Position numbers and translations under genes: made by a program. A stretch of DNA of 64,000 nt, taken from positions 2,623,001 through 2,687,000 of the forward strand of contig NZ_CP134228.1 in assembly GCF_031656215.1 (NCBI RefSeq). The letters are read 5' to 3'. Under the pieces are notes generated by a model, which searched no databases, had not been told where the DNA came from, and saw nothing but the letters and a program-made list of their open reading frames with translations. The stretch is from Mesorhizobium koreense. GTDB taxonomy: Bacteria > Pseudomonadota > Alphaproteobacteria > Rhizobiales > Rhizobiaceae. Below, piece by piece: positions 41,941-50,797 of the stretch (position 1 is its first letter; the number at the start of each line of letters is the position of its first letter).

Positions 41941-42984
41941 TTACTCAAGCTGAACGGACTGCTTTTGACGCAGAGCGCCGGGTGTCGATCCGAATTGCGA
42001 CCTGAAAAGGCGTGTGAAATGCGATTGATCTGAAAAGCCGCGATCAAAGGCGATCTGGGCGATCGATCGGCTGGAGTGAATTAACAGCGAATGGGCGAAG
42101 CGCAGCCGCAGCGATCGGGAGAAGCTCAACGGTCCCGAACCCACCGCGTCGACGAAACGCCGCTCCAGCTGGCGTGGGCTTAGCTGCGCTTCCCGGGCCA
42201 GTTCCTTGACCGACGGCGGGTTGCCGCTTCTTCGTTCGATCAGTTGAATTGCGCGGCGCACGCTCGGATCCCTAATGGTCGGGCCGTCGTAGAAGGGCAG
42301 CTGGTAATGGCTGTAGCTGCGCATGCGGTCGAGCCCCATGATGCTCACGGCCCTCGCTGAATCTCTGGCACCCCACAGACGCGATACGATGTAGATGGCG
42401 AGGTCTGCAGCCCACGTGCCGCCGGCGCAGGAAATAAAATTTCCCTCGATCAGAAAAATGGCGTCGATCGACGCTTTCAGATGAGGAAATTCGTCGACAA
42501 ACTCGTGATGGTGAAACCAATGGATGCAGAAGCGTCGGTTCTCGAACAGGCCGGCCCGCGCCACGGCGAAGGTGCCGGTATCGAGAGCGATGAGAACCGT
42601 GTCGCCATCTATCTGCCGACGGACGAAGTTCTGAGCTGTCTTCGGTATGGCAGCCGCTCGACGGCCACCGACCACCACGAGAAAGTCTAGAGCGGAATTT
42701 TCCGAATAGGTCCGGTTCGCTGATACCGGAACGCCGGAACTGGAATGGAAGGTCGCATCGTTTTCTTCACCTAACACATACCATTCGCAGAAGAATTTTC
42801 CGGTAAGTACGCCGTGATCTTCCATCTGGCGCAGAACTTCCAGAAAGCAGCTGAAGGCGAGTAAGCTGAACTGCTCGGTCAAGATGAAGCCGAAGCGCAG
42901 TTTTCTCCCTTTCTCCGCCGCTATCGCGTCAATGCTACCCGGGGGCAATAGAGCGTTTCCCTTCGAGTCGGTACGGCGATGCAC
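41941..42984 (-). CDS. GlxA/AraC family transcriptional regulator (DJ-1/PfpI plus AraC HTH)
   Basis: A 347-residue regulator. Residues about 28-200 form a DJ-1/PfpI-like domain (LRFGFILTEQFSLLAFSCF, LDFLVVVGG, CAGGTWAADLAIYIV), and residues about 245-340 an AraC helix-turn-helix (VKELAREAQLSPRQLERRF, IAQIAFDRGFSDQSHFTRLFRSQFG). The nucleophile cysteine usual in the GATase1 elbow is a threonine (ALDTGTFAVARAG). The start codon is GTG. Proteins of this group (GbdR, CdhR, SouR) sense betaine-type compounds, which fits control of the divergent HIBADH-SDR-FGE operon beside a choline-sulfatase-like enzyme. The role here is inference. Confidence 0.87.
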   Translation of the reverse strand: MHRRTDSKGNALLPPGSIDAIAAEKGRKLRFGFILTEQFSLLAFSCFLEVLRQMEDHGVLTGKFFCEWYVLGEENDATFHSSSGVPVSANRTYSENSALDFLVVVGGRRAAAIPKTAQNFVRRQIDGDTVLIALDTGTFAVARAGLFENRRFCIHWFHHHEFVDEFPHLKASIDAIFLIEGNFISCAGGTWAADLAIYIVSRLWGARDSARAVSIMGLDRMRSYSHYQLPFYDGPTIRDPSVRRAIQLIERRSGNPPSVKELAREAQLSPRQLERRFVDAVGSGPLSFSRSLRLRFAHSLLIHSSRSIAQIAFDRGFSDQSHFTRLFRSQFGSTPGALRQKQSVQLE

Positions 42985-43135
42985 GAAACGGAGTCAACCG
43001 CCCGTCCGGGTTCCAAAAAATGACGGTTTCATTCTATTGGCGCACGACGCGGTGAGCAAGCATTCGCATGTTTGACGCCGTGCTGTTCCGGAGCCTTCTA
43101 CAAGCCGGCCGGCCCGATACGAAAGGAATTCGAAG

Positions 43136-44050
43136 TTGTTAAAAGTCGCTCAGGTTGGGCTTGGAACGATTGGCAGTATTTTCGCTCGGCATCTTGCCGC
43201 CGAAGACATCGAGTCGACGGTGTTCGACCAAAACCCAGACCGCTATGTCGGGCTTCCTGAGACGGTGCGTTGCGCCGGGACGATCAGGGATGCCGTTTCT
43301 CAAGCGCAATACGTGCTCGTCTCTTTGCCTGACCCAAGTGCGGAACGCATCGCCATGCTGTCGGCAACCGGGATCATCGCGTCGGTCCAGCCCGGCACGG
43401 TGATCTTGGATCTGAGTACAATCGACCCCCAAACTGCCAGGGAAGCCTATGATATGGCCCGGCAGCGTGGCGTGCACTACGTTGAGGCACCGGTCAGCGG
43501 TGGCGAGCCTATGTCTGCCGGCACGGACGGCGCCCACAACCGCAATGTTACTTTCATGGCCGGTAGCGATGCGCAAAGCTTTGAAAAAGCCAAACCACTC
43601 ATGGAAATGATTGGCAAATTTCCCATTCACATCGGGCCAGCGGGAAGCGGCGCGATCGTGAAGCTGATCAGCAACTACATCTCAGGTCTGCACAATGTCG
43701 TCGCCGCCGAAGGCTTCGCGCTCGGCAGGGCGGCCGGCATTGACCCTGAATTGATGTTGAAGGTGTTCGCGCATACGGATGCCAACAGCTACTGGTTGTT
43801 CAACTATTTCGCGCCGCGTATCCGTTCTGGAAATTTCGAGCCGGGCTTCTCGGTAGATCTGCAATACAAGGATCTACGTCTCGCTGATGAGCTTGCCCGC
43901 CAGCTGAAGGTTCCGATGCCGCTGAACGCGGCGGCAATACAGGTCTATCAGGTGCTGCGGGCGCGCGGCGATGGCGGCAAGGACCTGGTCGAGGTCGCAA
44001 ACCTCATCGCCGAGTGGGCAGGGCTGGCCGACTATCGACAAGCTAAGTAA
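43136..44050 (+). CDS. 3-hydroxyisobutyrate dehydrogenase family oxidoreductase
   Basis: A 304-residue beta-hydroxyacid dehydrogenase. Rossmann loop VGLGTIGSIFARHL near residue 7, substrate loop PVSGGEPMSAGT near 119, catalytic lysine Lys176 in GSGAIVKLISN. The start is a TTG 9 nt after AAAGGAAT; no better in-frame ATG exists. It leads a plus-strand operon with an SDR and the formylglycine-generating enzyme, divergent from the GlxA-type regulator. The family oxidises 3-hydroxy acids or reduces semialdehydes; here it probably handles the carbon product freed by the sulfatase (inference). Confidence 0.87.
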   Translation: MLKVAQVGLGTIGSIFARHLAAEDIESTVFDQNPDRYVGLPETVRCAGTIRDAVSQAQYVLVSLPDPSAERIAMLSATGIIASVQPGTVILDLSTIDPQTAREAYDMARQRGVHYVEAPVSGGEPMSAGTDGAHNRNVTFMAGSDAQSFEKAKPLMEMIGKFPIHIGPAGSGAIVKLISNYISGLHNVVAAEGFALGRAAGIDPELMLKVFAHTDANSYWLFNYFAPRIRSGNFEPGFSVDLQYKDLRLADELARQLKVPMPLNAAAIQVYQVLRARGDGGKDLVEVANLIAEWAGLADYRQAK

Positions 44051-44094
44051 CCCACAGGCGCGCCACGTTCGGCAAGACGAGGAGCGGCACCGCA

Positions 44095-44850
44095 ATGAAA
44101 GGCAAAGTTGTTATCATCTCCGGTGGGGCGACCGGCATAGGCGCTGCGGCGGTCGAGTTGTTCGCGCGCAAGGGTGCCGTCGTCGCCTGCGTCGACCGCA
44201 ATGAGACGCAAGGGCGTGAACTTGTCGCACGCATGAAGGCGGAGGGATTGGCCGCGGAGTTTTTCCTGGCCGATCTGACGATGCGTGCGGACATTGCCGC
44301 AGCGGTCGCGCAGATAGTGGAAAAGTTTGGCCCTCCCGACGCGCTTTTCAATCACGCTGGAACCATCGTCATCAAGCCATTTCTGGAAATCACGGACGAT
44401 GACGTCGATTTCCTGATCAAAGCCAATCTGATCAGCATGATGGCCATGACCCAGACGGTCCTGCCGCACATGATCGAGAATGGAGGAGGGGCGATCGTGT
44501 GCATGTCCTCCATCTCCGCGGAACTTGCGACACCGATGGAAGTCCTCTACGGCGCGACCAAGGCCGGCTGCCAGATGTTTGCCAGAGGCATCGCCATCGA
44601 ATTCCGGGATCGGAACATCCGCTGCAATTCCGTCAGCCCTGGCTTTGTTAAGACACCGCATGGCGAGCGCGAGTTGAAGGAACTCCAGGCACTAGGCGTT
44701 TCGGTCGATGAAGACGCGCTAGCGGAATTGCAAGGCAGGCTTTGCAAGCCTGTCGAAGTAGCCGAAGCCGTATTCTTCCTTGCCAGCCCAGCGGCGAGCT
44801 TTATCAATGGTGCCAATATCGTCGTGGACAACGGCTTCAGTGCGCAATGA
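44095..44850 (+). CDS. SDR family oxidoreductase
   Basis: A 251-residue classical SDR: ISGGATGIGAAAVELF near residue 8, an NHAG motif near 84 in place of NNAG, catalytic Ser in CMSSISAE and YGATK near 155, C-terminal NGANIVVDNG. An aspartate after strand 2 (CVDRNE) favours NAD(H). The ATG follows GAGGAG. The stop overlaps the FGE start (ATGA). It is likely part of the same product pathway as the HIBADH-family enzyme. Confidence 0.9.
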   Translation: MKGKVVIISGGATGIGAAAVELFARKGAVVACVDRNETQGRELVARMKAEGLAAEFFLADLTMRADIAAAVAQIVEKFGPPDALFNHAGTIVIKPFLEITDDDVDFLIKANLISMMAMTQTVLPHMIENGGGAIVCMSSISAELATPMEVLYGATKAGCQMFARGIAIEFRDRNIRCNSVSPGFVKTPHGERELKELQALGVSVDEDALAELQGRLCKPVEVAEAVFFLASPAASFINGANIVVDNGFSAQ

Positions 44851-45833
44851 TGAAGCGCTGGATGGACCAGCCTGAATCCTCGGCGCATGGCAGGGGCGAT
44901 CCTGATTGTTGCATGCCGGGTGCGGTGGGTGCGGCCAGGGAACCCGTTGAGAGGCTGTCTGGATTCCAGAAAGGGTATTATCCCGCAGAGCTGCTTTGCT
45001 CGATCGAGGCAGGCAAGGCGCTTCGGGGCACCAATTTCCCTATTTATTCGCGCGACGGCGAAAGTCCGTTGAGGGCGGTCGATATCCGGGCCTTTGCCAT
45101 TGCAACTATTACCGTTACGAACGCACAATTTCGTTCCTTCGTGGAATCGACCGGGCACGTCACGGACGCGGAGAAGGCGGGTGGCGCCTTCGTGTTTCTC
45201 GGTGGGACTGGATCGAGCTTCGGCGCGAAACGTGTCTCGGGGATGCCGTGGTGGGCATTCGTGCCGGGCGCGTGTTGGCGCGCGCCGCTCGGTGCTGCGG
45301 ACGAGGCGTGGTGCGACCCCGATCATCCCGTGACTCAGGTCAGTTGGACCGATGCGGCAGCCTATGCAGAATTCGTCGGCGGGCGACTGCCTAGCGAGGT
45401 GGAATGGGAGCACGCCGCACGGGGCGGGCTCGGTGACGTGCCCTATCCCTGGGGGACCGAGGAGCCAACGGACCGCGGCTCCTTTCCCTGCAATATCTGG
45501 CAGGGCGATCTTTCAACCGACAATCTTGCCTATGATGGCTGCGGACTGACGGCTCCAGCGCGATCCTTTGAGCCGAACGGCTACGGCCTCTACAACATGG
45601 TCGGCAATGTCTGGGAGTGGTGTGCTGACGCACGCCCGGCTGCCGATCTGGGCGGCAAAAGTGCGGGCGCTCCAAGGGCGCAGGCCGATCGGGCGGAGGA
45701 TCGTGTTTTGAAAGGAGGATCCTTCCTGTGTCACGTATCGTACTGCCATCGCTACAGGATCGCGGCGCGGATGTTTCGCCCGCATGGCCTTGCGATCGGC
45801 CATGTCGGATTTCGCATCGCCTTCGATCTCTGA
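44847..45833 (+). CDS. Formylglycine-generating enzyme (sulfatase-modifying factor)
   Basis: A 328-residue FGE/SUMF1 family protein that oxidises the active-site cysteine of type I sulfatases to formylglycine. Family pattern TNAQFRSFVESTGHVTDAE near 91, HPVTQVSWTDAAAYAEF near 160, RLPSEVEWEHAARGG near 180, NVWEWCAD near 254. The catalytic pair Cys295 and Cys300 is present in GGSFLCHVSYCHRYR, so it should be active and copper-dependent. It overlaps the SDR stop by 4 nt. The sulfatase lies convergently with only 6 nt between the stops, so the pair is enzyme and maturase. Confidence 0.93.
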   Translation: MMKRWMDQPESSAHGRGDPDCCMPGAVGAAREPVERLSGFQKGYYPAELLCSIEAGKALRGTNFPIYSRDGESPLRAVDIRAFAIATITVTNAQFRSFVESTGHVTDAEKAGGAFVFLGGTGSSFGAKRVSGMPWWAFVPGACWRAPLGAADEAWCDPDHPVTQVSWTDAAAYAEFVGGRLPSEVEWEHAARGGLGDVPYPWGTEEPTDRGSFPCNIWQGDLSTDNLAYDGCGLTAPARSFEPNGYGLYNMVGNVWEWCADARPAADLGGKSAGAPRAQADRAEDRVLKGGSFLCHVSYCHRYRIAARMFRPHGLAIGHVGFRIAFDL

Positions 45834-45839
45834 AGGACG

Positions 45840-47483
45840 CTATCTCAGAAACGACCGGGTCTCTTCGACCTGGCGGATCAACGCATTAAGCATATCTGGA
45901 TCTCGGGAGAGATAGGCGATCGCTTTCGTATCATCGACACCGATGTTGATATCGTTGTGATGGATGCCGGCGTGATCACGCTTGAGAACGCCGACCATCA
46001 GCGCGCGCGCTATTACGATATCGATCGAGCTTGCCAGGTTGTTTCTGTAGTAGAGTCGATCGCCGTTGAAATCCGGCGTGTGATCCCAGGCCTTGTAGTC
46101 GCCTTCCCGCAATCCCTTCATCACAAACTGCCGCACGAGTTGGCTTTCCTTGACCCGCGCCGCCAATCCCGACAGGTTCCAGCGTTGTTCGGCGAGCTGG
46201 TGCAACTCTTCCAACAGTGACTGGAATTCCGGCTTTCCGGCCAGATTGTCGTGTTCCTCGGGATCGTTCGAAAGATCATAGAGCTGTGCGGGGTCGAGCG
46301 CGCAGTAGATGTATTTGTGGGGTCCCTTCTTCACCATATGGACGGTGGCCGGTGTCGTTTCGGACATGAGCTCAGCGTAGACGACGTCGCTTCGGCCATT
46401 GGAATTGCCGCCCAACAACCCGACAAGGCTCTGTCCGTCGACCGCGAAAGGGATCTCCGCCTGGGCAAATTCAGCAAGCGTCGGGAGCAGATCAATCAAT
46501 GAGCAGTTCTGTGCAACACGCGCGGCGCCGGCGTGCCCTGGTGCATGCACTACGAAGGGAACTCGTGCCGACTGTTCGAAGAAGCTCCTCTTGAACCAGA
46601 GATCGCGCTCGCCAAGAAACTCCCCGTGATCGGAGGTGAGGATTACGATCGTGTTTTCGCCATATCCGCAACTCTCAAGCGTTTGCCGCAATTCGCCGAT
46701 CTTGTCGTCGATATAGGAGATTGCGCCATAGTAGGCGTGACGTGCGGCGCGAACCGTATCTGCGCTCAGGCCCGCCTCGTCCATGCCGAAATGGGCGCGG
46801 ATGCGCCGGCTGTGCGGATCTTCGCTTCGCGGCAGGTTCGGCATATCGATTTCTTCATCCGAGTACCGGTCCCAGTAGGGTGCGGTGATGGAGAAGGGAT
46901 CGTGCGGATGCGTGAACGACACGGTCAGGAAGAACGGGCTCGCATCGCGCGAACGCGCGAGGTCGAACAGCCAGCGATTAGCGCGGAAAGCAACCTCGTC
47001 GTCAAAATCGACCTGTACGCTCCTTTGGCAGGAGCCTGCCTCCGTGACCACGCGCATTTCACCGGTGTTCGTACCGTGTTGGCGTTGCCAATCGGCCGTC
47101 CAGCTGAAGTCGCTTGGATAGATGTCGGTGGTGATCCGCTCTTCGAACCCGTGCAACTGGTCGGGACCGACGAAATGCATCTTCCCGGAAAGGCAGGTGC
47201 GGTAGCCGGCCGCGCGCAGAACGTGGGCCAGGGTCGGAACCGATGCCTGGAATTCCGCTCCGTTGTCGTAGACACCGATGGAGGACGCGAGGCGGCCGGA
47301 CATCATCGAGGCGCGCGAGGGGGCGCACAGCGGATAGTTGCAGTACATGTTGTCGAAGACGATACCGGAGGCGGCGAGCGACGCCATATGCGGCGCCTTC
47401 ACGACGCTATTGCCGTGAAACGGCATGGCGGAACAACACATCTGGTCGGTCTGGATCAGAACGACATTTGGAAGAAGGGGCAT
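45840..47483 (-). CDS. Type I sulfatase, choline-sulfatase-like (BetC group)
   Basis: A 547-residue cytoplasmic sulfatase (no signal peptide). The formylglycine motif is CAPSRASMMSGR with Cys53; metal-site residues lie in LIQTDQ near 13 and ILTSDHGEFLGERD near 300. Near residue 455-490 it has the choline-sulfatase C-terminal pattern (RQFVMKGLREGDY, WDHTPDF, YYRNN), so a small quaternary-ammonium or zwitterionic sulfate ester is the likely substrate. After that about 50 extra residues follow (GVLKRDHAGIHHNDINIGVDD), making it longer than standard BetC at about 510. It begins 11 nt after the ABC ATPase stop as the last gene of the importer operon. Confidence 0.88.
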   Translation of the reverse strand: MPLLPNVVLIQTDQMCCSAMPFHGNSVVKAPHMASLAASGIVFDNMYCNYPLCAPSRASMMSGRLASSIGVYDNGAEFQASVPTLAHVLRAAGYRTCLSGKMHFVGPDQLHGFEERITTDIYPSDFSWTADWQRQHGTNTGEMRVVTEAGSCQRSVQVDFDDEVAFRANRWLFDLARSRDASPFFLTVSFTHPHDPFSITAPYWDRYSDEEIDMPNLPRSEDPHSRRIRAHFGMDEAGLSADTVRAARHAYYGAISYIDDKIGELRQTLESCGYGENTIVILTSDHGEFLGERDLWFKRSFFEQSARVPFVVHAPGHAGAARVAQNCSLIDLLPTLAEFAQAEIPFAVDGQSLVGLLGGNSNGRSDVVYAELMSETTPATVHMVKKGPHKYIYCALDPAQLYDLSNDPEEHDNLAGKPEFQSLLEELHQLAEQRWNLSGLAARVKESQLVRQFVMKGLREGDYKAWDHTPDFNGDRLYYRNNLASSIDIVIARALMVGVLKRDHAGIHHNDINIGVDDTKAIAYLSRDPDMLNALIRQVEETRSFLR

Positions 47484-47494
47484 TGTGCGAAACC

Positions 47495-48268
47495 TCACAT
47501 GGTCTTGCGATAGCGCTGGAGGAACTGACGGAGCCGGTCGGATTCGGCGTTCCACATCACGTCGGCGGCGGTGCCTTGTTCAGCGATACGGCCGCCCTCC
47601 ATGAAGATGACCTGATCGGCGACCTGTTCCGCGAAAGCCATCTCGTGGGTGACGATGACCATCGTCATGCCTTCGGCTGCCAGTTGCTGGATGACTTCGA
47701 GCACCTCGCCGACGAGTTCTGGATCAAGCGCCGACGTCACCTCGTCCAGCAGCAGGACTTCAGGCTCCATCGCCAGCGCCCGCGCAATGGCCACACGTTG
47801 CTGCTGCCCGCCGGACAGGGTGCGGGGTAGGCGATCCGCCCAGTCGGCCAGGCCGACCTTGGACAACAGCGTCGAGGCGAGTTCGCGCGCGTCCGATCGC
47901 GGCTTCTTCTTCACCCGAATGGGTGCAAGCGCGACGTTGTCGAGCGCCGAGAGGTGCGGAAAAAGGTTGAAGCTTTGGAACACCATCCCGGCTTTTTGCC
48001 GCAGAGCGTTGATCTCGGTTTCGGAGCAGCGGACGCGATGGCCTTTGTCGTCCTGCCGATAGCCGACAGGATCCTCGCCGATATGAATGAAACCTTCTTG
48101 GAAGTCTTCGATGAAATTCATGCAGCGCAGCAATGACGATTTCCCCGAACCGCTTGGCCCGATAATGCCGGTTACGGTTTTCGCCGGCACAACGAGCGAC
48201 ACCGCGTCGAGAATGGTGAAGCTGCCTGCACGCTTGATGACCTGGTCGACTATGATGTTACGAGCCAT
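47495..48268 (-). CDS. Polar amino-acid-type ABC transporter ATP-binding protein
   Basis: A 257-residue ATPase of the GlnQ/HisP group. Walker A GPSGSGKSS near residue 29, signature LSGGQQQRVAIARAL, Walker B VLLLDEVTSALDPE, switch His in VTHEMAFAEQ. The ATG giving MARNIIVDQV overlaps the upstream permease by 11 nt. It is followed by the sulfatase, which ties import to desulfation. Confidence 0.93.
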   Translation of the reverse strand: MARNIIVDQVIKRAGSFTILDAVSLVVPAKTVTGIIGPSGSGKSSLLRCMNFIEDFQEGFIHIGEDPVGYRQDDKGHRVRCSETEINALRQKAGMVFQSFNLFPHLSALDNVALAPIRVKKKPRSDARELASTLLSKVGLADWADRLPRTLSGGQQQRVAIARALAMEPEVLLLDEVTSALDPELVGEVLEVIQQLAAEGMTMVIVTHEMAFAEQVADQVIFMEGGRIAEQGTAADVMWNAESDRLRQFLQRYRKTM

Positions 48269-48911
48269 TTTGAGCGCCAGTTGTTTTTGGGGCGAACCGA
48301 CGCGCACAGAGCGATATCGGAAAGCAGATGACGAAATAGATCAGCATCACGCCGAAGAAGATGCTGAATGGTTCAGCCGTTCGCTCCACGACTTCCTTGG
48401 CCGCGTAGGTCAGTTCCCAGACGCCGACGATGGAGGCGTAGGCCGTGCTCTTGACGGCGATCACACTGATGTTGAGCCATGGGGCAACAGCGGCAGGCAG
48501 CGCCTGCGGCAACAAAACGGAACGCAGCGTTTCAAGCCGCGACATGCCGAGCGCGATTCCCGCTTCGTACTGACCACGCGGCAGCGTTTCCACGGCGCCA
48601 CGGAAAACCTCGCTGTAGAAGCAGGCGACGTAGATCACCAGCGCAATTCCGACCGCCGTGGTGCCCGACAGATCGACTCCCACATTCGGCAGGAAGAAAT
48701 ACAGGACAAACATGCTCACCAGGACCGGCATCCCACGGATCGAGAACGTCATGGATCGCATCGCTGCGCGCACGGCGCTGCCTGCCAGGAGCAAGACGAG
48801 GGAAATCGCAAGGCCAAGCATTGTACCGAGGAGGATTGCAGCGATCGCGAGATAGGCCGTCACCTCCGCGCCTCGCAGGATATAGCCGACATTGTCGAAG
48901 AAGATCGTCAT
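48258..48911 (-). CDS. Polar amino-acid-type ABC transporter permease
   Basis: A 217-residue HisM/GlnP-type permease with about five membrane segments (VTAYLAIAAILLGTMLGLAI first) and the EAA loop LPRGQYEAGIALGMSRLET near residue 120. The ATG overlaps the preceding permease stop by 4 nt (ATGA). Confidence 0.92.
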   Translation of the reverse strand: MTIFFDNVGYILRGAEVTAYLAIAAILLGTMLGLAISLVLLLAGSAVRAAMRSMTFSIRGMPVLVSMFVLYFFLPNVGVDLSGTTAVGIALVIYVACFYSEVFRGAVETLPRGQYEAGIALGMSRLETLRSVLLPQALPAAVAPWLNISVIAVKSTAYASIVGVWELTYAAKEVVERTAEPFSIFFGVMLIYFVICFPISLCARRFAPKTTGAQNGS

Positions 48912-49585
48912 GCGACTCGCGGCTCCGCCCACTTCTCGAGCCGTGCCACAAGATACCCGATAATGATCGATAGCAGCACGTAGACCGACCCGATCATGAT
49001 GAAGATCTCGAATGATGCTCCCGTGCTCTCGGTTAGAATTTTCCCCGAAAGCGTAAGATCGACCACGCCAATGGCAGACACGATCGCGGTGTCCTTGACG
49101 GCGATGATCAGTTGGTTACCCGTTGGCGCAAGGATGCGAAGCGCGGCCTGAGGCAGGAGAATGTCGCGCATGATCACGGAACGCGGCATGCCCAATGCCT
49201 TGCCCGCCTCGACCTGTACCGGCGAAACGGATCGAAGCCCGCTGATGATGACATCGGAAAAAAATGCGCCGTGCTGGATCGCAATTGCGATGACGCCGCA
49301 AGCGAAGCCGCTGATGCGCCAACCAAGCAGCGGCGAGCCGAAATAGAGGAAGAACATCTGCAGCAGTAGTGGTGTGTTGCGCAGAAATTCGACGATGGCG
49401 ATCGTGACCCACCGGACAGGCCAGAACGGTGCCAGCTTGCTGGCGGCGAATATTGCGCCCGACACGACGGACGCGGGGAGCGCCAAGACGGCGATCCAGA
49501 TCGTTATAACGACACCGTCTTGAAGTTTGGGCGCATTCAGCAAAACGAAGCGCCCAAAAAAGGTTATCGTGTCCAGAATATCCAT
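48908..49585 (-). CDS. Polar amino-acid-type ABC transporter permease
   Basis: A 225-residue HisQ/GlnP-type permease, partner of the next one, with EAA loop VSPVQVEAGKALGMPRSV near residue 120 and the typical LPQAALRILAPTGNQLI. It starts 41 nt after the binding-protein stop. Confidence 0.92.
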   Translation of the reverse strand: MDILDTITFFGRFVLLNAPKLQDGVVITIWIAVLALPASVVSGAIFAASKLAPFWPVRWVTIAIVEFLRNTPLLLQMFFLYFGSPLLGWRISGFACGVIAIAIQHGAFFSDVIISGLRSVSPVQVEAGKALGMPRSVIMRDILLPQAALRILAPTGNQLIIAVKDTAIVSAIGVVDLTLSGKILTESTGASFEIFIMIGSVYVLLSIIIGYLVARLEKWAEPRVA

Positions 49586-49626
49586 CGACGACTATCCTCT
49601 CGGCGTCGTTGATGAAACAGCCTCGA

Positions 49627-50466
49627 TCACTGCTGTTTCACGAAATACTTCGCGTGCTTCGGGCGTTCGCCAAACCATTTTTCGTAGATGTCGGCATACT
49701 GGTCGAACAGGGCACCGCCGGTCATTTCCGCGACCATGGTATCGAGAACCTGCCACCACTTGAAATCGCCGAGTTTCATGAAGATCGCGTTGTTCACGGG
49801 CGAACTGATGCGTTCATCGATGATCCGGATTTCGGGATTGTTCTTCACATACCAACGTGCGACGGGCGTATCGAGTTGTGCGGCGTCGACCCGGTTGGTC
49901 TTGACGGCGGTGAACTGGGCGGCGGTGGAATCAAAGACCACTTGCCCCGCCTTCGGAAAATACTTGTCCGCGCGAACCTTCTGAACGGGTGATGTCAGGA
50001 GGGCGGATGTATATTTCTCGTTGTTCAGATCGGAGAGGGACTTGATGTCGGAGTCGGCCCGGACGACGATTACGAAATCGCTATCGATATAGGGGCGTGT
50101 GAAGCCCACCCGCATGATGCGGTCGGGTTGAATGGTTGTGACCTGGATTCCGACGTCTATCTTGCCGGATTCGATATTCGGCCAACGGGCCGCGAATCCC
50201 TGTTTGACGAATTCGATCCTCTTGGGATCATCATCCCCGAAAATGGATTTGGCGAGCAGTCGGGCGATGTCGATATCGAATCCCGCCAGTTCACCCTTCT
50301 CGTCAATGAAGCCGAAAGGGGGAGCCTCGGACGTGACGCCGACGACGATCTTGCCGCTGGCTACTACCTTGTCATATACGGATTCCTGAGCTGCAGCATG
50401 GAGCGCACCTACGACCGTCAGTAAGGCAGCACTGGCCAATGCAGCTATCACATTTCTAAGGTTCAC
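49627..50466 (-). CDS. Polar amino-acid-type ABC transporter substrate-binding protein
   Basis: A 279-residue periplasmic binding protein of the family 3 type. Sec signal peptide (LRNVIAALASAALLTVVGAL, cleavage near AAA-Q at about 27); mature pattern GKIVVGVTSEAPPFGFIDEKGELAGFDIDIA split over two segments near 38-60, and FTRPYIDSDFVIVV near 122. I chose GTG because GGAGGAA precedes it at 7 nt; the longer reading has a poor start. It heads the operon permease-permease-ATPase-sulfatase. Ligand unknown; family 3 proteins bind charged amino acids, ectoine or opines, compatible with a zwitterionic sulfate ester. Confidence 0.9.
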   Translation of the reverse strand: MNLRNVIAALASAALLTVVGALHAAAQESVYDKVVASGKIVVGVTSEAPPFGFIDEKGELAGFDIDIARLLAKSIFGDDDPKRIEFVKQGFAARWPNIESGKIDVGIQVTTIQPDRIMRVGFTRPYIDSDFVIVVRADSDIKSLSDLNNEKYTSALLTSPVQKVRADKYFPKAGQVVFDSTAAQFTAVKTNRVDAAQLDTPVARWYVKNNPEIRIIDERISSPVNNAIFMKLGDFKWWQVLDTMVAEMTGGALFDQYADIYEKWFGERPKHAKYFVKQQ

Positions 50467-50797
50467 GGCTTGTTCCTCCACTATTTGCGGACCCAGCTTA
50501 GGTATGAACACGGACCGGCCTTAGAACGCATCCGACAAACTATGGAATGAAAACCTCGACGCAGCCGAGGCTGTCGGGGCTTTCGAATATTGGTGGTCGT
50601 CTCGACTGTGGCCGAACAGGAGGCGTTAGTACTATTCGCACCCGAGAGGGGGAATGGCCGCTCTGTTGAGGAATCCTTTGATCTCGGCGGAACTCAAGCG
50701 GATCCCGGTGGTGGAGCCGTTTGATATCGCTCCTTTACACGTGGCGGTTACGCCCAATGTAGGCCGTTCCGGGCTGACTGAACGAATCCAGAAGCGG
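50467..50797. other. 331-nt gene-free gap upstream of the importer operon
   Basis: It should contain the promoter of the binding-protein operon and the end of the mocR transcript. I found no convincing operator, RNA gene or terminator. A plus-strand reading frame from 50654 (82 codons) runs into the antisense of mocR and lacks a ribosome-binding site; I do not call it. Confidence 0.5.
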
